From Psilocybe azurescens (taxonomy: Eukaryota; Basidiomycota; Agaricomycetes; Agaricales; Agrocybaceae): DNA of 47,160 nt. Shown here piece after piece: positions 10,627 through 22,321 of this stretch. The number at the start of each line of letters is the position of its first letter. Position 1 is the first letter of the stretch. Below the pieces are notes generated by a model. It made no database searches. It worked only from the letters and a program-made list of their open reading frames with translations, and had not been told where the DNA came from. The stretch is from the NCBI GenBank assembly GCA_023853785.1, contig JAJIRX010000630.1, positions 1-47,160 on the forward strand, given 5' to 3'. Both the position numbers and the translations under genes were made by a program.

Positions 10627-11287
10627 GGATTGGGTATTGGAGGTGTGACGTGGTAGGGGGTGGAAGGGATGGATGTGGAAGAGGCAGAAGCGGTTGTGAG
10701 CTGATGTGATGTGATTTGAGGTAGCGGGGCGATGGTGGGGTGTGATCTTGCGATGGGTGTGTTTTTGTTCTTTTTTTTTCTTGCTTTTTTCTGGTGCACT
10801 GCGATTGCTGTGTTGATTATTCATGATAAATTGCTTCATTCTTTGGTTTCTTTCAAATTGTCGCTTGTCTGATTGTGATGTGTACTCGTTTGTCGCTGCA
10901 TACTCGCAGATAGAATTCCATTTGTGTTCTGGCATTTTTACTTAGTACTTTATTGTTTCTAAATTTACTTACTGCTTTGATATAATATCGCAATGCGTAG
11001 TGTGCCGGATGCGTCGGGTAGCTGTTTCAATTAGTTTGAGAATGAGAGAGTGGACTGCGTATATTTTTGGAGGATAAGTTCCACGCTGCGATTCGCTTTC
11101 TCTGAGTTAGGATCGTAATCATAATGAATTTAGCTCATTGAAACTACAGAAATAACTCGATGTCGAGGACTCTTCACTATGAGGGCATTCATGCAGTCTA
11201 CAAATTCAAGAGTCTGGGCTCTGCCAAGGCGCAGCGACTGGACGGAGAAGGTGGATAAGCAAAATAAAAACATATATTTACGTCCTT
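10627..11287. other. No gene recognised
   Basis: T- and A-rich sequence with only short spurious frames. Nothing supportable. Confidence 0.4.
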
Positions 11288-11590
11288 GATACATGCCTAC
11301 AGAACATGTCGACTCTCTAGACCCACAATACCATCACCTGAGCGCTCGTACCGATTGCGGTGGTGTGTTAGCCGGGTGCTCATTATGTCCTGCCCATAGT
11401 TCTTAATGCCCACGTATGAGCCCGGAACACACGGAAGAAATGGTGAACGTTGAGGTCGAGGCCAAGGCTGTAGTTATTTATAGGTAAGCAGAATTCTAAG
11501 AGCCAATCGTTTAATGTACACATGTACATGAGGATTAGTCAACTTCCGAATTATGGGGACAGATCGCGGAAGATGGTGAGTGACGTACTG
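11288..11590 (+). repeat. Dispersed repeat A, copy 3 (diverged)
   Basis: Shares ATGCCTACAGAACATGTC, GGTGAACGTTGAGGTCGAG, TAGGTAAGCAGAATTCTA and CGGAAGATGG in the same order as copies 1 and 2, but with longer diverged spacers. Repeat membership is likely; exact ends are uncertain. Confidence 0.45.
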
Positions 11591-12184
11591 TATTTGGGAG
11601 GAGTGAGTGGGAGAGAGGGAACACGGTAATGGTAGACCCGAACATCAGAGGTAGCAGTCGGTGTACTAGAAACGTTGGGGTTAAAGTTATGTTTCAGCTC
11701 AAATCACCTGGGCGCTTGAACACAATGAGATGGTCCTCTCCCCATTCCCATTTAGAATCCACGGTCCTCTCCTCTTCATCTGTTGACAGTCCTCACTCAA
11801 CAATTCATCCTATACCTTGACCAACACATGACCCACAGCTTGCCAATTACGGCCGATTTAGTATGCGCTCAGAAAGAAAGAAGCGAATGGGAAAGGAAGG
11901 GAAGGAGAAGAGGAAGGCCAAATACGAAATATCGGGATCAGAAAGGTGGTGGACAGAGTATGTAGAGTCGAGTGTGCAGAATGCGATGTCGATGTCGGTG
12001 TCGATTATTTTATTTATAGCAGATCGTCAAATGCAGTCATCTCAGGCCCGCCTGATTCGCGCATGCCGATCTCTCAGTCTACATTTAAAATAAAAGAACA
12101 AAAAATACCGAACCAAATCGGCAACAGAATTCTGCTCTCCAAAAGAGTGGGGAAAGGCAAAAACACGAAAACACGACAAGAAAA
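11591..12184. other. No gene recognised
   Basis: A lysine/arginine-rich frame around 11860-11960 is low complexity (GGAAAGG-type purine runs) and is not taken as a gene. Nothing else is visible. Confidence 0.4.
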
Positions 12185-13720
12185 AAAATCACAGCTATAA
12201 ATAATAGTAACAGCCATCTAGATCCCTGTAGTGTTCGCAATCGCACCTAAAAGGTCCGCCGCGACAGAGAGCAAGCCGGGGATCGCGCCGCCGAATGCAG
12301 CCACCGTCAGGATCACGCGCTTCAGCTCCTTGTACACCGAGCCTTCGCGGTGGCCTGCCATGACCTGGTTATTTGGTAGGAAAGGGAGTTAGCGCACAGG
12401 TTAAGGAGTAAAGAAGAATAGAGGGAAGATGCACAGACGCAAACAAAATGAATGGAGGGGATACATAGGTAGGTACACTGCACGCTGTGCCGTGCCGCTG
12501 GGGACGTGGAAGTGGGGAGCGAAACCTTAACGCAAATGAACTAGGAGTAAAAAACCTACCATCTGTTGATCCTTCCACTGTTTTGCCACATCCCAAGGCC
12601 CACTCCCAGAGATCTCAATCCATGTCTTACTGAACAACACACACACTCTCAGCACAGCTTCTTTAAGTGTGTACAGTGGCGACATGTAGTATGCGATGCC
12701 GCCTGTGGCGCGGAGTTGCGGTGAGTCTTCGAGGGGTTGCAGATCGGAGGAAAGGCAAGGGGACAAGTAGTAAGAGAAGGATGACACCACGGCAGCCAAA
12801 ATCCTGACATCCCTAGAAAAAGAAAGAAAAAACAAACAACTAACCTCCCAAAATCTTAAAAAAGTTCTGCGGGAACCGAGACGCCAGAATCCGTAAGGCA
12901 ATGAACATATTGCTCGTCAACGCGCCCTGCCGATGTTCACAGTGGTAGGTGAGAACTCCTTCCAGACGATCAACTCGCAGATGTTGGTCGCGATGAAGGT
13001 TGACCCCGATCGAAGACTGCAGCCCTTCTGCAGGAGCTCGTCCAGGAGGATGACAATGAGAGCAGCGACGATGAGCTGTATGACGAGCAACAGGCAGACG
13101 CCTGAGCCCACGTCGGACAGCCGGCTCTAGAGCCCCGTCAGCACGTAGAGCGTGCCTTGGCCGAGCGGGATGATGAGAGCGAAGGCTGTAAAATTTGAGT
13201 CAGTATGTGTCCTTCTTTGCCTGTGTGGATATATGATGAAGAAATCGAAGAAAAGGAAGAGAAGGGTACGAATGGCGGAGAGTTGGAATGTACACGACAC
13301 AAGACGATACAACACTCACTTTTATGAGTATCTCTGAACAACACCCGATCCTCCTTAAAACTAAAATACACATTGATAATATAAGGTTCTCCAAAAGCTG
13401 CATGATCAATCCAGGAGTGATTATAGGCGTGATGTCGAGTTCCATGAGCGTTCCACAGATAGAAGCCAGGATTACACGCATCCAGTAGAGTAGATCGTAG
13501 AAGTCGGAAGACATGACACCGTACAGGGGCACTTGCGAGCACACCAGGAAGATAGCACCTTGTGATATGACGATTAGTACGTTTTGTGTGGGGTTTAACG
13601 AAAGGAAACATACTTTGCGATTGTGTGAGAAATTTCTGGTAGTATGGATAAGAAAGGCCACACGAAGTTGATGAACCAAACGCTCAAGCCAAAGCCCTCG
13701 CGCATCCCTATGCCTGTCGC
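12185..13720 (-). pseudogene. Sec61 alpha (protein translocon channel) pseudogene, copy 1
   Basis: Sec61 alpha is the ten-helix channel of the ER translocon. On the minus strand, in order: N-terminal exon (13614-13720, [13 protein letters not shown]); exon 13320-13558 ([38 protein letters not shown], then KEDRVLF in a shifted frame); exon from 13185 down ([56 protein letters not shown]); exon about 12560-12745 ([29 protein letters not shown]); last exon 12364 down ([18 protein letters not shown]). Introns at 13559-13613, 13186-13319 and 12365-12559 keep GT-AG. About 100 residues are deleted between SPTTVN and ALTSNMF, about 13 residues before LFSKTWIE, and there are stops (TAG in LTGL*; TAG at 12218-12220) and frameshifts. 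Not functional. Confidence 0.9.
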
Positions 13721-13734
13721 GGTTAGGCCCACTT

Positions 13735-14015
13735 TCGCCTCTCCCTTACCTCCCTCGTCGTCATCGTCATCGTCAAATACTGACTCCTATTCGCACACGC
13801 CGCGCCGCCAGCGCATTGCGTCTTCGGACCTTAAAGTGCTCGCGTACCTCTACTGCATGTGAATGTACGGCGTCGAGAAGTGGTGTAGAGCCGAGATGGC
13901 GAACGACGCCGCCTCTGCGACGTCCAGGGACTCTTGAGAATGAAAGGTGTGCCAGCGGCGGAGCTCGATGTGCATTTCTTCGAGAAGTCGCACGGTGGGA
14001 GTGGCTGAGGACGTG
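13735..14015 (+). pseudogene. Gene Y, copy 1 (unidentified, head-to-head with Sec61 copy 1)
   Basis: The frame from 13735 gives a serine-rich stretch, then PRRQRIASSDLKVLAYLYCM and a stop, then YGVEKW. About 110 bp further on, another frame gives ELDVHFFEKSHGG. The same peptides occur in the same order at 43255-42760 on the minus strand (RRQRILSLVLKVLTYLYRMVTHGFEK, then KLDVQFFERSRGE), which confirms that this is a real gene remnant. Family not recognised. It starts immediately beside the Sec61 N-terminal exon and is transcribed away from it, the same arrangement as at 43563/43600. Internal stops, missing start and missing C-terminal part make it non-functional. Confidence 0.5.
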
Positions 14016-14061
14016 TGCGCGGGCTGAGGACAGGCTGGTAGCTGTGTTTGCCGTTCAGGCT

Positions 14062-14280
14062 TGGGATTTGGTAAAATGGAAACCTTGGTGGCGGAGATGG
14101 TGGCGGGTGGCCGACAGGGAGGTTGCTCATTGATACATCCCAGTCATGAATAGACATCGATCTGATCGCATACCGAGATTTGGCAAAAATGGAAGCCAAG
14201 GTGGCGGAGATGGGGAGGTTGACTATTGATGTGTGACGCGTGACGTCATGAAGACATTGATCTGATTGCATACCGAGATA
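14062..14280 (+). repeat. Two-copy imperfect tandem repeat, about 100-115 bp
   Basis: Two adjacent units share GATTTGG(T/C)AAAA, TGGAA(A/G)CC, GGTGGCGGAGATGG, GGGAGGTTG, ATTGAT, TGA(A)GACAT, GATCTGAT(C/T)GCATACCGAG. The first unit spans about 14062-14173 and the second about 14174-14277; a third copy may begin at 14278. No coding role is apparent. Confidence 0.6.
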
Positions 14281-15178
14281 TGAACGGGTCGTGACAAGTC
14301 GCGAAGATAAGCCAACACGTCCCCGTCCTTGCCCCCAATATTACAGCATCACCACTATTATGGATCTCCTCCGCTCTGTATTTTTGGCTCGAATTGCCCG
14401 ATGGGTCTCTGTACACCATATTTCCCATGTGCCAACATTGGACTTGGACATTCAGAATGTAGGACAGTCAAACACCGAATGGCTTCTTACTCACTCGCGT
14501 TGTTGATTGAATATTCCTATCTAATACTAAGCTATTGTATCTAACCATATAATGATTTGAATGAGTCCAAATTATATAAGTGTTGTAATCCCGTTGTAAA
14601 TGAATGTAACTGTGAACCATGGTGGACGGAAATGCAGAGTACAACAGCAGTGGCGACGAATACGGCGGGGGTCCGATGCACAAAACATATGGGCAGTGGT
14701 ACAATTATCATTGTAATCCAACCGTCCCAAATGCAAACGTAGAAATGCGCTAAGTGCACTCGAATATCCTGTCCCTCTCGGGCCAGACACCATCATCAAG
14801 AGGTACTGTGATAATTTTAAACATAAACAAGCGGCTAGTCTGTAACACAAATACACAGATGGACCGACAGAGTATACGTTCGCAAACAAAAAATTTATAG
14901 AAAGACTTGTAGGCATACCATCATGCCATAAATAGACCTGCAAGACATCGTCGCATAGACAGCTGGGGATGGCTTGGGGTTTCATCCCACCCCGTTCCCC
15001 TCACTTCACTCTTCAAGTACCGAACGATGCTGCTCTGCCGGTCTTACATGAGCGATACCAAAAGGGGGCTCTAGCGGGAGGTGGAAGCAGAGGCACAGGA
15101 CAAGGTAGGGGATGGGCAGGAGCAAGATGATGTAGCTGGGTGTGGATGTGGGTGGGGCAAAGAGAAATGTCCGTGCCG
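14281..15178. other. No gene recognised
   Basis: Only short frames. One 18-mer at 14652-14669 is identical to 43453-43470 inside gene Y copy 2; its neighbours on the minus strand (PAVFVA...) also agree weakly, so a small gene Y remnant may sit here. Confidence 0.35.
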
Positions 15179-15221
15179 GTCAGTGCATGTCAGTGCACCC
15201 TTTGCACTGACATGCACTGAC
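15179..15221. repeat. Perfect 19-bp inverted repeat (hairpin)
   Basis: Left arm 15179-15197 (GTCAGTGCATGTCAGTGCA) and right arm 15203-15221 are exact reverse complements with a 5-nt spacer CCCTT. Each arm is itself a double copy of the 10-bp word TGCACTGACA in inverse orientation. It forms the left end of the element below. Confidence 0.9.
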
Positions 15222-16079
15222 ACAGATTTCTGAGAATATATTTTATCTGTAACGTACGGGAATATTTTTGGCTGAGTAACATAGAATAAGATACTACGCA
15301 TGTATATTGGTACTTTCTAAGGTATTTCTGTGGCAACTACGTAGTTTAGCAATTTTGAGGGCTGTGTTGTATATGGGAATGGTCAAAAAATTGTCAGATC
15401 GATGACTTGTGGCTTCGTCATAGGTCGAGGCTTCGATGTAGAGCAGTTATAAAAGCAGAAATATGCTTTAGGAGTATTTAAATCTCTTGAAAAAGGAGCA
15501 CAATGTTTCTGACCGAAACACTACACCGATCAAAGGTCTGATCGGACGCGTTTGGTGGCTGTGCTAAAAAGCGACACACTGGATGGGCATCAAACGCAAG
15601 GCAAACTCGCGCACAAACTGTAGGACTGTTACGTGCACCTAAGTGCAGTAAATAAAATAGCTGTATCTAGTACGAGAAAATTGTCAGGAAGCGACATAAT
15701 ATGCCTGTATCACAATCTCGGCGAGAGATAAATCATATTTGCTAACTAGAAATGAGCCCACATACATCAATCCAAAGAAATTTAGCTAGTTAGTGTCTTG
15801 GTTGGTGCTACAAATTGTGTTATATATGTCATAATATCGATGCAGCCTCGAAGATCTCTCATGAAACCAACCGCACATTCAAGTGAGCTGCTAATTATTT
15901 GGTTGCGATCGGACTTGCACGGACTTACATCACTTGCACTGACATATGCACTGACCGCCAAGACTATGTGCACTGACATGCACTGACGTGCTCTGACATG
16001 CATTGACATGCACTGACCTCCGATATTTTTTACTGACATCGCACTGACATACACTGACAGGGCACTGACCTGCACTGAC
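15179..16079. mobile_element. Non-coding element with TGCACTGACA arrays at its ends
   Basis: The left end is the hairpin above. The right end (about 15915-16079) is an array of about a dozen diverged TGCACTGACA units in the opposite orientation to the left arm. The outermost 18 bp at each side (15179-15196 and 16062-16079) are inverted repeats with one mismatch. The interior, about 700 bp, has no coding frame. Terminal inverted repeats with subterminal arrays fit a non-autonomous DNA transposon. No target-site duplication is evident, so mobility is inferred. Confidence 0.5.
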
Positions 16080-16440
16080 GTAGGTATGAGTGAGGAGATG
16101 AGCTGATATTTATGTTTCTTGATTTAGGCATCGACAAGCCGGGTCCAAATTAGCATCACAAATCTCGGGAGTCCCGATCTTCCAACCGAGGTTGCGCCAT
16201 CCTGTATAATAATTAACCGTTGAGAGAGGGGCTTGTTGAGGTCCGGACTCTGACTCTGACGAGCTTATCGTTATGTAGAATAATCCCCCTGAATACAAAT
16301 TTTACACTTTTACCATATTCTTCTTCCTGCGCATAGTCAGCTACCCATTCAGTGTCACAAGATGGGCCTATCAGTAGGTGCAAAAGAGATATACTGTTGA
16401 TTTGTTTCTTATAAGGGAAATATAGGGTTTTGCTAAGTAT
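16080..16440. other. Spacer before the zinc-finger transposon-like gene
   Basis: No gene is seen; may contain the promoter of the gene that begins near 16440. Confidence 0.35.
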
Positions 16441-19400
16441 GTGTACGCATACTTCTCCACCGAGGATGGTGAAGTTTCCGCACCTACAAAGAAGGAGAAT
16501 CTCCCAGTCCGAATTAATATTGACTCTTACATCCCAGTATACGATGTATCAGGTCAGTTTTATATATTTCTATCCATCTCTGTGTTTAATAGCTTGACAT
16601 TGGGATTTATGATTAGGGAATTTGATTCGGTACATCGAAAGACCAGAAACAACAGCCACTAAACCATTGAATATTGAAGGTCTGTCCTTACCGTTTGCTA
16701 CAGTGCCTGATGTCTACAATTATTTCATCTCATCTGTCCATTATATTCTACATCTTTGAAGCTACACCCTGCCGGGACTTCATCTGAGAAAGAAATACTC
16801 TATACTCGTAAGCCTGATGGACAATTTACTCCAATTTTGAAGGCAGCATTTTCTACGCCGAAACCAAAGCTTGCAGGGCGTTATGTCAGACACTGTTCCA
16901 GTGTCTAATGTGTCTTGGGATGGATGGCCTGACGGTATACTTGATCTGGACTTTACACACAAAGAAGTCACCGATACAAATGGGCTTCCAGTTCACTGGG
17001 CACCTGCAACAACTAGAGGCAATAGAAAAGGATCTGATCACGCAGAAAATTGGAAGGCTGGAAAGAGGAGTACTTGAAAATGTCTTGGTGTCATTGAATG
17101 CACTAATCCGACGTGCCGAATAATTATTTGACCTCATGCTCGATCAAAGGGTATCGCTGCACAGCTTCAGCGCTTGTGTACCTGTGGGGCCGAGCTATTT
17201 CGGCAGGATTGCTCTGTTACCTCGCATCTGTGGACCTGGAAAGGTGGAATTCATTATTCTAACAGCGGTTTTCATCTGCATCGTTGCCCTACCCATCTGC
17301 TTCACCTGCTACCTGATGAAAAAAGTTGCTTTGAAGCCCTTGTCAGAGCTCATCCAAAGTCCGGACCACTTGGCGCTTATTGTTGGGGTACCTACTCTGC
17401 ATGGTCCAGGAGAATTGGTTGCAGATATATCTCCTGTGCTTGTCAATGCCCATCGTGTTGGTAAAGAGCGCCAAAAAATCGAACAAGGTGAAGATTCAGG
17501 TAGCGACACAGGCCTATTCGCCAACTTTGCCAAATTTCATGCCCAACACCGGGACTTTGTTCTCAAGGCTGTCATTGGAGCAGAAACTGTTATATCTGTT
17601 CAGTCACCCTTCATGCGCTCCCAGCTTGCTAAAGACATCCGCTTGGAAGGGCCACTTAATGGCCTAGTTAGTGATGCTACATATAGCTGGTGGGCCAATC
17701 ACAAAGCATTACTCATGATTTCATCGACCTACTGTCCGGTTCTTTGCTGCTGGGTACCAGGAATCCTAAGCTACATGAATGGCGCCACTGCAGCTCATCT
17801 TCGACTCCATTTCTATGCCCTCATTTGCAGTATCTATACAGAGGCAGAATCAAGAAATATCCCGGTCACAAATGATCTCTTTGCTGGTGTCAGTGAATTT
17901 ATTTAGATTGTTTCTTTATACTAACAAGAGTTACTTAGATGATGTATTTCAGTGACGCTGAACGAAATGGTTTCATTATGGCATTCATTGATTTCTGGAT
18001 TCAGCGCCCCAGATAACACATTTACACGCCAGGAGCTTCAGGTACTTGCAGAGCGTCTACTCAAAGGCTGCTATGAACATTACCGGGCAGCTGCAGAGCC
18101 GGATTTCAAAGATAATTTTAATTGTCAGCTGTGATCAGAAGGATGAATTCTGCCGGCATGCTAATGGCCTTCTTGATCTTGTGGACTTGGAGACTTTTAT
18201 AGCTCAGGCTGAGCGTATTGTTTCTGACTTTCCCAAGGTCAAGGACTGGATGAGCTGGTGGATGCACCCATCACATGCACAGATGCTATTTGAATCAGAG
18301 TGTAAAATGGACTTAGCTCTCTGGAGGTCCAATTCTGACACAAATAATGCAGAGGAAGCAATGAACTGGAAACTCTATAGTGGCTGTGGCCATGATCATT
18401 TATTTCTTGAAGGAATGCATGGTCTGTACTCTGTTTCTGAGTACTACCTGCGGAAATATAATGCAGCTCAAAGTCAGTTTCCATTTTGTTACATTGTTGT
18501 TAAACTCTTATCCTTCCTTTTTTATCAGATGGTATACTTATTTGCTACAGTGCACCGGGAGCCCTGGAAAGGAACTGCAGGGCAGATTGGTCATACGAAG
18601 CCTTCTTGTGCTATTGACCCCCAGGAAGAGTCAAGAGAAAGAAGAATGATGGAAGACCTCCAGATACACTTAAGGAACTCACAAAGACAGTGAAAAATTA
18701 GAAAATTCCTGTCATTTGAGCACCTAATCTTGGGCCTCCAAGCTACAAGTGGAACAATAATTCTTGTTGGCTTGACTCATCTCTTGAGCTCCTCTATGTT
18801 GGTATCTTTCGACGGTTTGAAGATTTTGAATCTTGCTTTTCAAATATGCCAGAAAACTCGCCACTCTACATGTTTTATTTCTGTCTGTACGGCAGGCAGC
18901 AACTCAACGAGAATATTGATGACAGTCTTGTCACTCATACTCTGGTAAATCAACGAGATGCACTTGACATTCTTTACATGATTCTGGTGCTATCCAAGAA
19001 CTTGATTCATATAAACCGCTTCTGGTGAGTAGTCAGAATATATGTTCACATTGGAAAATGTCAACTGACTACTTTAATCATAGTCCTGGCTGATAACCAG
19101 TATTTCCAAGATTGATCAAGAAATCTCCTATCCTGCAAAGAAGTACCTCTATCCACTGTATGTGGACATTTATTCATGCTCTGGATCTCCTGAAACCTCC
19201 GAACATCACCTTGAGCTTGTTAAACCTCATTATCGATCAGAACTTCTTCTTAAAACTGTCAATCATCAAACCTTCAGTGGCAACTTCAAGGATTTCTTCG
19301 GAAATTATATACAGATTGATAAGCCATCTGTAACTGCACACACATGTTGGCGTGTCAAGAATGGGAACAAGTCTCTCTGCTCAGGAATTCGTGAAGATGT

Positions 19401-20105
19401 AAAGGATCTCATCCTTTCAATTCCTGTTTACTGCTTGTCGAGGTTGGTGGAGATGAAACAAGACCTTCAGCACCTCAGTACCCCTCCTGGGATTTTCCAG
19501 TGTTGGTGTACCCACACACTCATCCTTCATCCAGGAATCCACACTCTATTGTATATGATCTTGTTGGTCATGCTCTTTATAACCGTTCAATATCACACTT
19601 CAATAGTCGCTATGCATCTGGGGATAAGAAGTCAATCTACACCTATGTATGATGGAATGAAGTATGGTGGGCATCCAAAGGAGGAACCAAAGCGAAATTT
19701 TCTGGATATATTGCAGGCCGAGATATCCAGTGTCCAGATGGTTATTTGTTTACTCTTGCACTCTATTGTCTTCGTGGTGATCTTCCGGCCCAGGAAGAAT
19801 TTTACAGGATATGCACACAGGCTTTACTCCGTTGTTTCAATCTCAAATTTGATAGGCCCACCCCAGATACCATCCCCTCAATATCCATCTCTTCGTCTCT
19901 CAATCTCATTCTCCTCCCCTCTCATAGACACCAGGAGTGGAAAGCTATGAAAACCACTCTTGAGTATGTTACCAACCCGGAATCCAAAAGGCGCATATCC
20001 GATAAGCCCATCACCTCTTCAGATGGTGAGCCAGAAGGCCCCTTTTTCATCCCCCAAAGGATAAATCAATCTCCCCTCCAAAATCACCTGCTCCTTCACT
20101 TTCTG
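16441..20105 (+). pseudogene. WRKY-GCM1-type zinc finger protein with ubiquitin-hydrolase-like region, degenerate
   Basis: Order of segments: N-terminal 16441-16555 and 16615 on (intron GT-AG 16554-16614). Then a zinc finger at 16930-17290: IECTNPTC, LCTCGAEL and FHLHRCPTH give C-x4-C and H-x-H ligands as in WRKY-GCM1 domains, which are linked to Mutator-like transposons. Then a conserved region (LALIVGVPTLHGPGELVADI; SPFMRSQLAKD; CVPGILSY-like; NAEEAMNWKLYSG) to about 18680. A second half starts at 18750 with NNNSCWLDSSLELLYVG, which resembles the catalytic Cys box of ubiquitin-specific proteases. It continues at 19090-19780 (PLYVDIYSCSGSPE, IQIDKPSVTAHTCWRVKN, KSIYTYDGMKYGGHP). Stop at 17075-17077; frameshifts near 17370, 17890-17950, 18020, 18110, 18690 and 19430. 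The joining of halves in one gene is inferred from order and spacing. Non-functional as read. Confidence 0.6.
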
Positions 20106-20718
20106 ATTTATTATTTGCAATAAACTGTTGATGTGGAGCTAGTGGGGATGGTAATATTCTGTATAGATCTGATCTTGAAGGCAAAGCCATTCAGTGCTTC
20201 AGGTGCAGTGAATGGTCACATACAGTAACTCAAGGCTCACTTATGTCAGGGATTATAATGCCAAATATTGTGGAGAACATTCGAGGAGCAAGCTTGATTA
20301 CCCTATTTGATGTAATGATCCATAGGTATGTTTTTTCCGAACATATGTTTGCGCAAATACATTCTAATCTTGAATAACATCACTAAACTGCAACTACTGG
20401 TCTAGGTGACAACGGAATTGAAGGGATTAAGATGTTCTGCAAACAACATCAATGCAATAAACTTTGTAAAAGGTTTAAGCTCCCAACAACAACTGAGCTA
20501 ATTAGTGCACTCTTCAACTTAAGCAAGGATTCCGAGTCAGGTAAATGCTGGCAGCTCTTTAATGATTGTAAAAATCTCATTATGCAACTGCATTTAAACC
20601 TAATAGACAGAGAGGAGGATACAGATACAAATTACTCTGAGGCTGAAGAGTCTCAGAGCTCTGAACAGGATGCCAAGAGGAAGGAGAAATTGCAGAGTAA
20701 GCCTGCATTAACAGGTTG
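20106..20718 (+). pseudogene. C-terminal zinc-knuckle part of the same gene
   Basis: After a short shift, a frame from about 20135 reads CGASGDGNILYRSDLEGKAI then QCFRCSEWSH, a C-x2-C-x4-H pattern like the first half of a PHD finger. From 20432 another frame runs to a TGA after LQSKPALTG, with a serine/glutamate-rich acidic stretch (NYSEAEESQSSEQDAKRK). It continues the 16441-20105 gene on the same strand. A PHD-like module would be consistent with chromatin or histone-tail contact, but only half of the ligands are visible. The last acidic exon could belong to a different gene. Confidence 0.45.
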
Positions 20719-21326
20719 AAACCACAATTGACCACAAATCTACCGAGTATTTGACATTCTTAAATATATCTGAGCCTTTATATGGCATTAAATTACATTC
20801 TAAAATTTTTAAATACACACTCTCAATGATGTTATCTCAAATTTGATGTGTAATTGACACAAGCACCCATTTTGAGAGTGTGTGCTTGACACGGTCAGCC
20901 ATAATTACGTTGCTTGGCTTTATTTACAAATTGCAGTGCACACCAGACTTTTCAATGGTTTGTGCTCACATTTCATAGTCATCGTTGGGTAACTTTAAAA
21001 ACACATATAATTGTGTAGACAATTGTAATAGCTTTATATTGATATATATTTTGTATCTTAGAAGTTCATGCTCTGTGCTGCAGTCATTCTATATGGATGT
21101 CTGAGTTCTCTTGTCACAGGATTACATGTCTCTCACCTAAGGGAAAGTGCCTCAATTGGCGCACAACGTGCAGGGGCTATTGTGCACTCCAAAACCTATA
21201 TATATGTAGTCTAGACACCCTGGATACCTACATAAAATTGCAATTCTACTAAGATATACACCAGGGGTTGTGGAAAAACATATGTATTTAGGTAGCTTAG
21301 ATATGCATTTGACGAAATAGGAAGGC
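20719..21326. other. Non-coding; probable 5' LTR/leader of the Ty3/gypsy element
   Basis: AT-rich, no gene. Contains a perfect 12-bp inverted repeat (20815-20826 ACACACTCTCAA with 20872-20883). It precedes gag directly, so it should hold the 5' LTR and leader. A TTGGCGCACAACGTG word at 21155-21169 resembles a tRNA primer-binding site of LTR retrotransposons. LTR ends cannot be fixed because the 3' LTR is missing. Confidence 0.4.
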
Positions 21327-21979
21327 TTGGCTAAGTTGAGAAAAAGTTGGAGCCATGCAGTTCTCGGCCATGCTACACCCCGGTCTAGCACCAAATTTTT
21401 TTACTTATTCACCCTGTCTCGTGAACCATCCTCAGACACACCCCTTGTTACATGCCAGGAGTCTTGGAGAAGAGCGACTACAGTACTGCTCCCGCTCTCT
21501 GATCCGGACACTGCTAGCTCACAGCAGGACAACAAGGATTATTTTGATACAAACCCCACTCCTACGTTACCACCTATCAGCTCACCTACACACCCACCTT
21601 CCATCCTACCCACACCTTCACCTTCCCTTTCCTCCATCACTTCCTCAACTCACAAAACCAAATTCCTCTTGCCTAAACGAGAATCATCAGACTCATCCAG
21701 CAAATCAGAAGACAGCTACCCCATCAAACATCATGTCGCCAAATGCAGCCACTGCCACACTTTACCTATTGCGGAAATGTCTCCATTAGCCGAAGTCAAG
21801 GTCACCAAGCTGAAGGATTGCCCCATGTTCACTGCAGGGAAGATCACACCGCTTATTCTGCACACCTGGACGAACACTTGCAAATGGTTCCTCAAACACT
21901 CCAGCAAGGAGCCAGAGGACATTGTCAGCTTTGTGGCAGATGTGATGCTTGAGCCTTGCATACAAGCCTGGTATCAGAG
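21327..21979 (+). pseudogene. Ty3/gypsy gag, N-terminal part (split by hAT insertion)
   Basis: Gag forms the particle of the retrotransposon. The frame reads a proline/serine/threonine-rich N-terminus (about residues 60-130) then a structured part: LKDCPMFTAGKITPLILHTW, STCKWFLKHSS-like, EPEDIVSFVADVMLEPCIQAWYQS. In related fungal elements the last block is followed by a LTLSEYIKELADL-type segment, which here appears only at 28128 in the window. The frame is therefore cut at 21979 by the hAT element, whose TATCAGAG duplication marks the join. The start at 21327 is the first ATG of the frame; the true start may be earlier or later. Reading without the insertion keeps the frame (WYQSN). Confidence 0.75.
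21972..21979 (+). repeat. Target-site duplication of hAT element, left copy (TATCAGAG)
   Basis: Identical to 28103-28110; 8 bp is the standard duplication length for hAT transposons. Confidence 0.92.
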
Positions 21980-22214
21980 CAGTATTGTGCAGGTCGCCTC
22001 CTGAGGCAGATTAGTCAGTCGCTTAGGCAGATAGTTGTGATGCGACCCAACTCGACCTTTCAACTCTGACAAATCCGACCTTATCACCTAATTAAGTATG
22101 CCAACCCAATGCCAGGCCTTTGTGGCTGTCACCACCCTGTGGTAGGATTCAACTCGCTTGCACTGTGTCTGTAGGTCGAGGGGTCTATAGCTAAGGTCCA
22201 ATATAGATAGAAAT

Positions 22215-22321
22215 GTGTAGAGTACATTGTGTAATCTGGAATATACAAAAATTACAGGTCTTCCAATAGCAAAATGTAGAGTACATCATATAATTTGGAA
22301 TATACAAAAATTACAAGTCTC
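22215..22321 (+). repeat. Direct repeat inside the hAT end
   Basis: Two copies of about 46 bp (about 22215-22260 and 22274-22321) share TGTAGAGTACAT and GGAATATACAAAAATTACA. They lie between the transposase stop and the left terminal repeat; possibly subterminal regulatory sequence. Confidence 0.7.

Noticed and set aside
11860..12090. Lys/Arg-rich frame as a nuclear protein
   Set aside because: Purine-run low complexity without homology and flanked by stops.
20719..21326. A complete 5' LTR with defined ends
   Set aside because: No matching 3' LTR is in the window and no clear TG...CA boundary pair could be fixed; only a possible primer-binding site is noted.
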